From Wuchereria bancrofti (taxonomy: Eukaryota; Nematoda; Chromadorea; Rhabditida; Onchocercidae): 64,000 bases of DNA. The first letter of the stretch is position 1; every line of letters starts with the position of its first letter. The stretch covers positions 965,304 through 1,029,303 of the forward strand of contig SSBO01000012.1 of assembly GCA_005281725.1 (NCBI GenBank), read 5' to 3'. This document shows, piece by piece, positions 1 to 12,000 of the stretch. The translations under genes were made by a program, and so were the position numbers. The notes under the pieces were generated by a model. The model saw only the letters and a program-made list of their open reading frames with translations. It did no database searches and was not told the origin of the DNA.

Positions 1-1570
1 ATATTATTGGCGCAAATGTTAAAATAAAATGACTTACGAATGCTTTTACTTACATTTCATTTTTATCAAATGAAAAATTTTATTCTATTGATTCATGGAA
101 ATGTATATATATATTTTTTTACTATTTTTTTTTTGCATTTTTACCCTTTCTTAATTAATCATTTCAAAGAGAGAAGAAAACAAAAAAAAGGAAAGTTTAA
201 TTAGCAAATAAAGTACAATCCATTAGTTTTTAAAATGATATATAGTAAAGTTTTTTTTTAAAAAAAAAAACGAAAAGAAAAAATTGTCAACTTTTCGAAA
301 TTTTTTTTTTCTCCATTCTTTCTTTTTCTTTACTTTTTTCTTATTTGTTGGTTAAATTACTTACTTTGACAAGCTGTTCATACGGAAAATTCAATATATT
401 GGATTAAATGAATGACTGAATGGATGGGTAGGATTGAATACAAATATTTTTTTTTTGACTGAATGCATCATTGGTACAAATTGTCACTTCAATTATATTT
501 TTAATTCAGAAAAACTATCCATTATCCCTTTAAAAGGTTTGTATACATTAGAAAATGGGCTTTATGATATTAGCAATATTATTTTAATCAAAAAACAAAA
601 AAAAAACAAAAAACAAATTTTTATTTTTTTCTTAATTAATTGCTGTTCTTTTGGTTTTTTCATTTATAGTATGCAATATTAAATTATATAAGAATTTCAT
701 ATAATTGATATTATTGAATTGATTCTTTTCCTTTTTTTGTATTGTTTCTTTTCTTTTTCTGAAGAATAAAAATTTTTTTCCTGTTAGATAGAATAAAATT
801 TAAATAAGATTTAAAATACAAAATTGAAATAATTCAATTAGAAAATCTATTATTATATTTTATTGTGCTTTTTCTTATTTCATTGTGATTATGCTACGCT
901 GCTTATTTTTACTTTTTTTATTTTTTCAATTAACAAATTAATCAAACTAAATCAGAAGAATGTGCTCATTTTGCTATTTTTCAGTGTATATTTTGTAGGT
1001 CAAAATGAACTATAATTTTTTGATGACCTTTCCTGACATCATAAATTATCATTTTTTTATCATATAATCATCCAACTTTTTTATATTAACCTATATTTCT
1101 AATACAATTATAAAGCAACTTTTTACTAATCACACTAAATCAGAAGAACGTATGATATTTTATGATTTCAAAATTAAATCTTTAAAAATTACGTTTTTTT
1201 TAAAAAGCAAAAATTTCTGCAGATTTGATCTGATTTTGTGTTTACTTCATTTGAACTATCATTTTTTCTTTTACAAACAATTAATTAACAAATTTAAGAA
1301 TGAATGAAATAAAATATTAAGTGAAATTTTTATTAAATAAAACACCGAAAAGGAAAAAAAAATCCTCATTTCTTTGCAATTTAAATTTACATTAAATTAT
1401 TACATTTGTAACATTCATTAAATGAGCAAAATTTAATTTTCTATATTTCAGAAATTTAGGTTTGCATAGAAATTTGTTTAGAGTTTTAAACTTCATCGAA
1501 TAATTGACTTCAAATGATAAATTGACATTGCTCAATTGTCATATGAATATATTTATGAATGTATGTGTTT

Positions 1571-1586
1571 GTGTGTGTGTGTGTGT
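1571..1586. repeat. (GT)n microsatellite
   Basis: Sixteen bases of perfect GT dinucleotide repeat inside a longer TG-rich stretch from about 1561 to 1590. It lies in non-coding DNA. Confidence 0.9.
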
Positions 1587-2594
1587 ATGCCTGTTTGTTA
1601 GCATTTAAATAATTATTAATAACTAAAACTATTTAAACATATTTAGCTAATTCTAATAATTAATTTGTTTTCAAATATTAATTTTTTTTTTTGAATATTT
1701 ATTTATCTTTGAAAAATTATGTAACGAAATATATGACAAATGTATTTAAATTAAGAATTTCCATTATTTATTTTCATTTCGTTTGTTATGAATCACTTTT
1801 ACATTATTGATTCAATTGGCCACTCTTAAATTAAAGGCACTTATTATTCCAATCATTAAACTGAATTGTCAAAAGTTGTGTGACAATGGATATTGACAGC
1901 AAGTAATAATTCCCTCTGATATTTCTAAAATTTCATTTGACACATACATAATTGTTCAATTTAATCGTTCCATTTATTATTTGTTGTTAAATTTTGCTAA
2001 ATATTCGTGAGAAATATTAAGGAAAATTCAAAAATTACAAAAACAAATAAACTTAATTTAAAAATTTTAATCACAAATAATTTTACTCATAATTTTTTTT
2101 TCTGCAAATGAAAAAAAAAATCAATTACTATTAATCACATCAATTATTCAAAAATTAAAAATTTCTTCTATTATATTTAACTTTTTTTTTTTCAAATGCT
2201 ATGCATATATATTTTAAACTATTTAAAATTAAAAAAATTCAATTTCTTCTATATATTTATTAATATCATAAAAAAGAATGTGAAATGATTGAAAAAAAAA
2301 GTGTTATGAAAAATTTGAGGTTAAAAATTGATAAAACAAAAATTCATCAAATGATTGATGAAATAAAAATTGCTCCACCCGAACAGATAGATTAGATATT
2401 TAATGATGATACACATATATACCTCCCCTTTTCATTTCATCAACCTCTTAAACTCATTTATCTTTCCACTTATCATTCATTCTTATCCCTAAAGCTAGTT
2501 TGGATGAGAGAGTGTGAAGTGATATAATGGTTTGTAGCAATACAACGTCTGTTCCATTTCAACAAAATTTTCTCCTTTATTTCCTTCCTAGTTG

Positions 2595-2790
2595 TATTAT
2601 TATTAATTATTATCACTGTTATTATTACTATTATCATTATTATTTGTTATTATTACTATTATCATTATTATTGTTATTATTATTGATATTATTATTTATC
2701 AACACTATTATTGTTGTTATTATTGTTTGTTATTATTGCTGTTATTATACTATATCGTTAATATTATTATTACTATCATTGCTATTATCA
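2595..2790. repeat. Degenerate (ATT)n trinucleotide tract
   Basis: About 200 bases of interrupted ATT/GTT/ACT trinucleotides. The tract leaves an open frame of Leu, Tyr and Ile that is a composition artefact and not a protein. Similar tracts recur near 13861, 57100 and 61000. Confidence 0.9.
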
Positions 2791-4140
2791 CCGTCATCAC
2801 TATCTAGGATAAATGTTTACTATTAAATTATTATTGATTATTATTATTGTTATCATGATAAATGATTGTTATTGTTACTAATAATATTATTGTTATTAGA
2901 AAGTAGTAGTAGTATCATTGTTATCATTTCTATCAATTAACATTCTCATTTATTATAAAATCAATAATAAAAATATTGTTGAAAAATTTCTCTTTATGTA
3001 AAATTACATAACGAAAAAAAAATTATCATCATTATTCCTGTCAATTATAATTACCATTTATCATTCGATCAGTAATAAAAATATTGTTGAAATTCTTCTA
3101 TCTTTATATATTTATATTCCCATTACAAAAGAAAAAAGAAAAAAAAAATAAAATTTTATTTATAAATTAAGTTGTAAATTATTCCTTAGCTAATTAATTT
3201 ACTCGTCATTAGGTCTTTTTCCGCAACTAAAATTACTTAACAATGTTGAAAAAATTTGAATATTATAATAGCATATAATTTATATTTAATTTTGTGATTC
3301 AAAAAAAAAAAAAAACTATCACTGATTTAATAGTTTTCAAGAAATTTTGTGGAAATATTTTTTTTCTTTTTTTTGAATTAAATGCAATTTTCCTTCTCAA
3401 TAATTTCACTTCTTCGTCAAAAAAGAAGAAAAAAAAAATCACTTCGGTAAAAATGAAAAAATAAAAAAAAGTTTTTTTTTTCGTTGAATTTTGTTTGTTT
3501 GTTATTATGCATTCCAAAGTTTACACTGTTGTAAAATTTTTTCGTTTTTTTGTTTTTGTTCACATTTCCACAATTCTCGATCATATTTCTTCCAATCTTT
3601 CAAGATGCAATTCGATTATCATTGATAATTTTGAAGAGAAATTTTTGAAATTTGTTAATATTTAATAAAATGGAGCAATAATTGCTTTTTTCTTCATTTT
3701 TTTTTTCAATTTTTTTTTGGCTTAAAAGAAAGAAAAAAGTTCTTTGAAAATCATTGTTCTTTTCTTTCTAACTAATTATATTAATTAGTTTTTTTTTTTT
3801 TTGTTAAACTAGCATAAAATTTCCAAAATTTAAAATTTTTGATAATTTTTTCAACTTTTTTGCCCAATTTTTTTAAAAAATAATTATTTGGATAAAACAA
3901 AAAACAAAATGACGAAAAATTTTCCTTATTTGTTTTCTTTTTTCTTTTTACAAATAAAATATTACACTTCAACAGTCGAATAATATAAATGAAAACAAAA
4001 AAAAAGAATTCATACGAAATTATTTAAATTTTTAATAGAAAATTTTTGTTTTTTTTTTTTTGTTTGAAGAAATTTTCTTTCATACTCATATTTTCTTCCT
4101 TTTTTTCATATTGTTTTTTTCTGTTCATTTCTATCTTTTT

Positions 4141-4438
4141 CTACGTCATTTTTTCTAGCGTCATATTTACGTGATTTCAAAATACATTTTAAACACAAAT
4201 GGATGTGTGAAAAAAAGCTATATTTTTACGTCGTTTTCTTTAACGTTATATTTACGTAATTTCAAAATATGTGAGAGAAGCTATGTATTTACGTCATTCT
4301 TTAACGTTATATTTACGTGATTTCAAAATACATTTTAAACACAAATGGATGTGTGAAAACGTCGTTTTCTCTAACGTTATATTTACGTGATTTCAGAATA
4401 TATTTTAAACAGAAATGGATTTGAGAAAAAAAAAAGCT
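4141..4438. repeat. Imperfect tandem repeat, four units of about 65-90 bp
   Basis: Four successive units start near 4141, 4227, 4290 and 4359. Each begins with a TACGTCRTT-like block, followed by TAACGTTATATTTACGTGATTTC or a close variant. Units 1, 3 and 4 then carry TTTTAAACACAAATGGATGTG or a variant; unit 2 has lost that half. The repeated ACGT core is conspicuous in DNA this A+T-rich. No coding frame runs through it. Confidence 0.85.
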
Positions 4439-5787
4439 ATAATAATTAGATGAAATAAGTATAATGTAGTAGTGGCGCAAATGACACGCTGCAATGTTAT
4501 CCGGCGTCATTTTATCTGTTATATTCATTTTCATTCATTGGTGTAACGCCGATAGTAACAATAATGAACGAAATGTTGAAATAATATTTCGTAAGTTTTT
4601 TTCATTTTTTATTTATCAAAAAAAATTTTTTGATTGATAAAAAAAAGAAAACGAAAAGATTTATTTTTTAGTTCGTTTAAACTGTAAACTAAATTCAAAA
4701 ATAATTATAAAAAATTTTCAAATTTACTCGAAAAATTCAATTTATCCTAATTTTTTTTACCTTGATAATTATTAAATTTAGTAATTAAATTTAATTTTTG
4801 TATAAATTATTATTATTTCTATAAATTAAATGCAAAAAGAAAGGACTCGTTTTTCTTTTCAATTTAATCAAATTCAAAAAAATTTCCAACAATTAAAATT
4901 TGTTAATTTTTTATTAAATCTAAATTTTTTTTTTCGAATATTTTCAATAAATCTTTTAATGATGATGCTTCAATGTTACCTACTTATATATATTTTTTAT
5001 GCTTCCAATTTTTATTTATAAAAAAAATAATCGAAGTATTAATATTTTATCATAAATATACATTAAGCCTTTTTCATTAATATTTTCTAAAGTAATTAAT
5101 TAATTTAATTTTGAAATATTCAGTTCAATGTATAATTAAGATTAAAAAGTTGACAAAAAACGCAAATTGAAATAAGTTTTTTATCTTTTTTAAAGATATT
5201 TTAACTTAAATTTTCAATTTATGCTAGTGAGACATAGAATTGTTTTTAACTAATTCTTAAAATTTTAATTTATTAACAAATATAATAGAGTGTCTTTTTT
5301 TCTTCTTTATTCTAAAATATATATTTTTTTAATTTTCATTGTTAAGAAATCATTTTGAATTTTTGTTAAAATTTTTCATATTTCAAAAAAGGAAAACCTT
5401 GACAAAAAGTGGGATGAATTGTTAGTATTCTATGTGAATACTAATTTTAATTAAATGAAATCAAATCAAACAATTAAATATATATCAAAAAATTAAATGT
5501 ATAATTCACTTTTTTTTTAAATTAAAAATTATATTTAGCTAAAGTAAAGAGAGACGAATTAAGAGTAAAAGCAAAATGAATGAATGATACAATGTTGAGT
5601 TTATTTTTAGAAATTGAAAAATTATTTTATGTGACATACATCGATTACACAATGTTTTACTTTTATTCCACTTCAACAAATATTTATTTACATATACTTT
5701 AAAATGAAGAAGTTTTGCATTTTAATTCAAATCAAATATTCAACAATTATCGCTAATACAACTCTTTTAGCTCTTTTTTGCAAGAGA

Positions 5788-5826
5788 GAAAGAAAGAGAG
5801 AGAGAGAGAAAGGGAAAGAGAGAGAA
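5788..5826. repeat. (GA)n purine tract
   Basis: A roughly 40-base tract of GA and GAAA repeats in non-coding DNA. Similar purine or pyrimidine tracts occur near 38769 and 43434, inside introns. Confidence 0.85.
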
Positions 5827-6536
5827 ATGGAATAATCAATTTTAAAAAGTTTAAAGAAATGAATAACTAGTATGAGAGAAGAAATATTGGTTAAATTTAT
5901 TTGTCAAATTTTTTCAAAAAAGATTTTTTCATTTTTAAAAGATTTGCATTTCTACTTCAAAAAAAGAAGGAAAAAAAAAAGGAAGGAAAAAGAAAAAAAA
6001 ATGAAATAACGAATGACTAAGAATAAGATATATTAGCATAGATTAAAAAATGATTAATTAGTGTAATTTGTAGCTCTCATTACAAATACAAGGCGAAAAA
6101 TAAAAAACGAAATAATTAGTTGTTCTAATTTGATTTTTATATTTCTGTTCCATTTTATTAGTTAATTTATATAATTTAAATTATTATTGTTATTGCTCAA
6201 ATTATATTCAATGCAAATTATTGTTTAAATTATATTCAAATTATTATTTTTCAAATTTTTTGTAATTACTGTTCATTTTCTTTCAAATATTCAAATGTTT
6301 TTAGTGAAGATGATTAATGATACGATAGTTTGTGCTACGATATTTATGAATTTATTTGTAAATTATCTTTATTTTTTCCTTTTTTTCTTGGTTATTAAAT
6401 CATATTTAGTTTTTGCTTAAAAAAACTTATTAATTACTTTATTAGTTAATATTTTGAGCATAATTAATTTATTTTACGAACTATTAATAAGTTTGTTTCG
6501 ATGTAAAATAAAATAATTAATCATTTAAGATATTAT

Positions 6537-7376
6537 TTAGAATATAAGGATGATCACTTACCTTTTTGATAATTATATGCAACTATCAAATTTTAATTAA
6601 TTAATCAACAAGACAAATGTCATGATGATGACATTAGTAGTATTGATATTTTTAATCATGTAATGTTTGTTATGATATTTTTATTTTAATCTTTTCAATT
6701 ATTATAACTATTAATTGTTGATCAATTAATTAATTAAGATTTGATCGAATAATATCATATAGCTAAGCTTATATCAATCAAACTATCAAATCATTTTAAT
6801 ATGATTCATTAAGTATAAAATGTAAATTAGGCTTATGGTACTGCTTCTTATCAAATAATAATCAATGCTATTGTTGAGTAACGTTTCAATAATTTTTAGA
6901 TAAATTTAATTTTAAATTCAAATATAAATGTTTAAGTAATAAGGGTGGTATTCAAAATATTTTGAAATATATCGTCTATAGAATATAAGGATGATCACTT
7001 GCCTTTTTGATAAATGTAGCTATTAAATTTTAATTAATTAATTAATTGATTAATCAACAAAGCAAATGTTATATTTTTTATATTTGAATATATATTTTTA
7101 TACATAATAAATGTTTAAGTAATAAAAATAAAATTTAAAATATTTTGAAAAATATTATTTATGGAAATATAAGGATGATAGCTTACCATTTTGATAATTA
7201 TATGTAGCTATTGAAAAAAAAGGAAAAAATTGACAAAAGAAAAATTTAATAAATATTTAATTACATATTTGAGATGTAATTTCATCTACTANAATTTAAA
7301 ATATTTTGAAAAATATTATTTATGGAAATATAAGGATGATAGCTTACCATTTTGATAATTATATGTAGCTATTGAA
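6537..7376. repeat. Diverged repeat family, four copies
   Basis: A block reading roughly ATATAAGGATGATCACTTAC followed by CTTTTTGATAATTATATGTAGC occurs near 6541, 6979, 7165 and 7326. The first two copies also share a following TTTTAATTAATTAATC segment. The last two are identical because they belong to the duplicated ends around the N at 7292, so only three copies may be real. Confidence 0.75.
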
Positions 7377-7452
7377 AAAAAAGGAAAAAATTGACAAAAG
7401 AAAAATTTAATAAATATTTAATTACATATTTGAGATGTAATTTCATCTACTA
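7132..7452. repeat. Identical 160-bp direct repeat around a single N (assembly gap)
   Basis: Bases 7132-7291 and 7293-7452 look identical, including the lengths of the A runs, and are separated by one ambiguous base at 7292. Two perfect copies abutting a one-base gap are the usual signature of overlapping contig ends that were not merged. I treat this as an assembly artefact, not a biological duplication. Confidence 0.85.
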
Positions 7453-8859
7453 TAAGAAATGACAAATTTTTTGAGGAAATACTTCAATTTAATGTGTTTA
7501 ATGTGTGTTCTAAGTGCTGAAAAGTTAAAAAGATGAAATTTGATCCAAATTTTAAAGTATCGAATGAATATTTAAACTAAATTACGCTCATTTCTTCCTT
7601 TTTTTTATTAAACTTCAAATGAAATTGTTTACAAAAACACTTTTTTTTTAAATTTACATTTACTATAACTATTGCAACGTGACTTTTGATACAATCATGC
7701 ATCATATTAATTTTCATAATTTTCTTTTAATTATTACTAACTTACTTTTAACTTGGCTTAATTAATCATTTTGTGATCATCACATATTTAAATAATAAAT
7801 TCTTAATTATTTCACCAAATAAAGTTAAAAAAAAATGAAATTAGGAGAAAAAAAATTAAGAGAAAAACGACAGGATAAATGTACGTTTCGGCAAATTATT
7901 CTTTGTGCTAACGAAGTTTAAAATTATGCATAATTTAACAAAGTCCACCTTTTTTTCATTTTTCAAATCCATCTTTTCTAATTTTTAAGTTTCAATTTTA
8001 AGATCCTAAATTTTAAACTTTTTCAAAAAATAAATAACTGATAATTACTAGATTATGTAAACATTTCACTAATCAAAAGTATTTTATATTAATCATTCAA
8101 ACAAAGTTTTTTTTCAACAAAAATTATTTTATAACATCGAACGAATAATTTTTAACAAATTAGCCGTATTTTTTTGTTTTTTGCAAATATTTCATATTAT
8201 TTTATAGGAACATCTAGGTTTAAAAAAATTTGAAATTTTAAAAAGTCTTTTTTTCTCATTTCACCTTCAAATTTTCCAAATAATTTTTCATCAATTTTAA
8301 TTCGATTATTTCATCATTGCTTTTTCTTTCAAATATTCATTTATTACTTTCAGTTAGTAATTTATCAGACTTTGTCAAATTTAAATTATTGACCGGAAAA
8401 AAAATATTTTTTGGTTAATTCTAGTTATATGCATTTGATAGTTCATATATTGGGCAATTTTGATAGTTTGATATATTCTTTTTTTTTTGTTTTTGTTCTT
8501 TTTTGCACCAAAAAATTTGAAACAAAATAATCAAAAAACTTTTTCTGTCTTTTTTTTTGCTTTTTATTTTCTGTCGAATTAATTTATTTCATATTTGCAT
8601 ATCACTAATTACTATATTTATGCATTTATTCATTCATATTTCACATATCTTAAAACTGAAACAAATTACAAACAATAATAATTATTATTTTCTTTTTTTT
8701 TTTTAATTTCTAATCTTTAACTTTTTAATATTTTGTTACTTTTTTCAGTAATTTATTTGCAAAACGAAAAATTGAAAAAAAAAGAAAGGAAGAAAAGAGG
8801 AGAAAAATTTTTTGGCAGTAAATTTTTTTTAATGATATTTTGTAATAATTCAAAAACGA

Positions 8860-9072
8860 ATGGCACAAATGCGCACATTGGAAAATGTATTAGAAGCACG
8901 GATTAATTTATTAATTAATGAACAAAATGCTAATGTAAAAGAAGATTGCGCATTTTGTCGTAGTTTGGATTGCGATATTCTTTTTGCATTATTATTTACC
9001 TGTATTATTGCATGTTTGCTAATTATCATTCTGTTCTTTTGGCTCAAAGGTGTACTATCATATGAAGAGTAA
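8860..9072 (+). CDS. eat-18: EAT-18-like small transmembrane nicotinic receptor accessory protein
   Basis: A 70-residue protein with an N-terminal hydrophilic part of about 38 residues, three cysteines at about 30, 33 and 38, one membrane segment at about 39-62 and a short tail ending in Glu-Glu. In Caenorhabditis elegans EAT-18 is a single-pass protein of similar size needed for pharyngeal nicotinic receptor function, and its gene is described as sharing a locus with lev-10. The next exons here encode LEV-10, so position, length and topology agree. The TAA stop at 9070-9072 lies in a strong GTAAGT donor whose GT is at 9069-9070, so reading through the donor ends EAT-18 while splicing would continue into LEV-10. 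Candidate poly(A) signals follow at 9404-9419. The start is the first in-frame ATG; another ATG is three codons later. I rely on context and topology; a sequence alignment was not possible. Confidence 0.72.
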   Translation: MAQMRTLENVLEARINLLINEQNANVKEDCAFCRSLDCDILFALLFTCIIACLLIIILFFWLKGVLSYEE

Positions 9073-12000
9073 GTCTATCTAAATTTTTAATTAACTCATT
9101 AATTAGCTAAAATTAGCTATTACTGTTAATTAAGAAAAAAATTAAGACATTCATATTTCTTAATTTTAATTCAAGCAGATCTTTTTTTTAATTAAGACAA
9201 AGATTATTGCTAATTTTTACTTCGGATAGGATTTGCTAAATTTTCATAGTGTCGGCAAAAAAAAAAAAGAAGAAAAAGGAAAAAAGAAAAAAGGCATTGT
9301 ATTACTTGTTTCTACGAGAAAAAAGCTGTCAATAAGTGAGCTAAAGTATAGATATACGTATATACGTATAGGTCCACGTACATACGTGTTATTATACTAA
9401 ATGAATAAAAGAGAATAAACAAAACTGGAATTAAATAATGGTATTGAAATAATATTTGATTAAAATTTATTATTTATGATTAAAATTTTGTTAATTAAAC
9501 ATATATAGGAGTGACGCATCATCATTGCACACACGTACACATACGCACAGACATACACACTTCACGTACATACGTTTATAAAAAATTTATTAAGTGAGAA
9601 AAAAAGAAAAAGGACAGAAAAATGCAATCAAGTAATGGAATTGAAATAATGCCTTAAGTTAATTAAAATTTATCTACCAATTAAATAAATTTATACAATT
9701 AAAATTTATTAATTAAGTAAATGAATAAATAAGTAAATGCATATGATAATGAAGCATCATCATTATGATAAATGATAAAATTAAGATAAAAATTTGAAAA
9801 ATATATTAAAGTAATTAAAAATAAAACTAAGTGAGGGATTGTGTAAGAAAGCTTTAGAATGTGATCATATCTTCGATTCATCTATTCCGAAAGGTGAATT
9901 TCAATTACCGATGTTACCACCTTCAGCTACCGTTTCTGAACAAATTTCACAAACAGAAGGTGCAAAAAATTTACAAGTAAGAAGTGCTTATTCTTTTTTT
10001 CCTTCTTTCTCTTTTTTTTTTGTTGAATATGTACTGAAATTTAAATAATAAATGAAAATTATTAGCGAAATTTAATCAAATAACACAATCAGTCAATTTT
10101 TTCTTAAATTTGAAAAAAATTTAATATTTTTTTTACAGTGTATATACACGTTTGTTGCGTCACCAAAGCAACGTGTAAAATTAAATTTCGACCAATTTCA
10201 TTTAGCTGGAACTGCTGGCAAGTAAGTGTTTGTTTTTTTTTTCTTCTTTTCATTTCTTTGTTTTCTTTTTTTTTGCGAGGGGAAAGCATAAATTGTATGG
10301 TATGAAATTTATAATGAAAAATTAAAATTTATTAATTAATTGTTAAACTGGAAATTAATTATTTGCTAATAAACAAGTATAAATTTTAAAAAAGTGAAAA
10401 AAATTTATTCAAATTTGTATGTGTAATTTTCTTTTTTCTTTTTAAGCTTGAAACTTATATAATACAAAATTTTAATTTTTTTGTTTTTTGATTTTGAAAT
10501 AAATTTTAAAATTTGCAGTGCATATACAATTACAAAAAAAGGAAAGAAATTAGTAAACGATTAAGATAATATTATTGTAAATAAATAAACTTAAGTTTTT
10601 AAATAAAAATTATTAAATTTAAAAAAAAAAACTTTTTTTCATTTAGTTGTGAAACGGAATATGTTGATATATATTCGGAATTAGAGGAACCTGATGATGA
10701 TTTACTTTCTGCTTCTTTCGGTGGTCGCTATTGTGGTAGTGTATCACCATATGTAAGGATTAGGTAATTAATTAATTTGTTAATTAACTAATTACTCTAA
10801 TGTTATTTTTACAAATGCAGAAAAAAAATTCATGCATGCATGTGTAATTATTAAATAAGTTTGGGCAAGTAAAAAAAAGGAAAAAAAAAACTAAAAACTT
10901 ACCTATGACTAATCAATTCCATTTTTTATTTCTTTTGCATAAAACTAATTACTTTTTTTTTGAATTACTAAGTTTAACTTTTTAAACTACTACTTCTCTT
11001 GATAATTTCATTATTCTTTTATTAAAATTTATTTATTTATAAAATTTATTTATTTATTTATTTATAATAATTTATTTATTTATAGTTGTTAATTTAAATA
11101 ATTAATTTATTATACATTTTCTTCTTTTAGTTTAAATCGTGTCATTGTATTAGTATTTCATTCAAGAACTGCATCAAATCAACGAAATCGACTAAAATTT
11201 CGCGGTCGTTATGCTTTTATATCAGATGGTTTGGGCTTTTTTTTTAGTGAAATTTTAATTAAATATTTCTAATTTCAAATTGCACAATTCACTTATATTC
11301 CAAATTATTAGTGATAAATGATGAAAACTGTAAATATTGATTTAAAAGAAAATAGTAATAAATGTTGGAAGAGGGAAATATTGATTTAAAAATAATGATA
11401 GTAATAATAATAATGATAATGGTAATAATAATAATAATGAATTTTGAGACAAAACATTGTTAGAGTTTTTTTTTTTTTGCTTGAATTAAAGTTAAATTAT
11501 GTCTTATTTTTGAGAAATTCTAAGAAATATACTTCTGTCATAAATTATTTATTTATTTGTTTACTTTTTCATTTTTGACTATTTTGTTGCTAAAAAGACT
11601 TAAGAAGGCATTAAAGATGTGTACTATGAATGAAAAATGACAATAAGCTTTCTCATTTTAGTATAAATAGGACTGAAACAGCTTCTAGGCCTAGGCTTAG
11701 GCTTACTAACTTAAATAAAATAACCAGTTTTGCTGCTCATCATTAAACATCATTCATTATTTATAAAAGCATACATCATTTTTCATTTTTCAAAAATATT
11801 TTTTAAAAGGATTTTTTTTTTCTTTCAAAAAAAAAGAAAAAAATAATGAATCAAATTTTACATCGTAATTTCAGCACCTTATCAGGTGGGCCAGAAAATA
11901 CCACCAGGCAAATGTGATTTTGTGATCGATTCAAAGCTTAAGTAAGCTGCCAGTTCTACATTCAAAAATTCATCTCAAAAAATTGGAGCCAATCTTTTTT

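Larger units (their letters stand above)
1..8859. other. Gene-poor A+T-rich region upstream of eat-18/lev-10
   Basis: I see no supportable gene in this stretch. Open frames here are short and made of Asn, Ile, Lys, Phe and Leu from homopolymer and ATT-rich DNA, with no recognisable domain and no plausible chain of exons in phase. It holds microsatellites, two families of degenerate repeats and one assembly gap, listed separately. The promoter of the eat-18/lev-10 locus should lie in its right part. TTTCAG-like sites near 8748 and 8818 could be trans-splice acceptors for that mRNA, which is inference. Confidence 0.6.

Noticed and set aside
434..682. 82-codon plus-strand frame
   Set aside because: Composition is Ile/Asn/Phe/Lys from homopolymers; no domain, no splice partners, in a gene desert.
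2527..2826. 99-codon frame rich in Leu and Tyr
   Set aside because: It is the translation of a degenerate ATT microsatellite.
8850..9047. Reverse-strand frame over eat-18
   Set aside because: Antisense shadow of the EAT-18 exon, which has the convincing membrane protein and splice donor.
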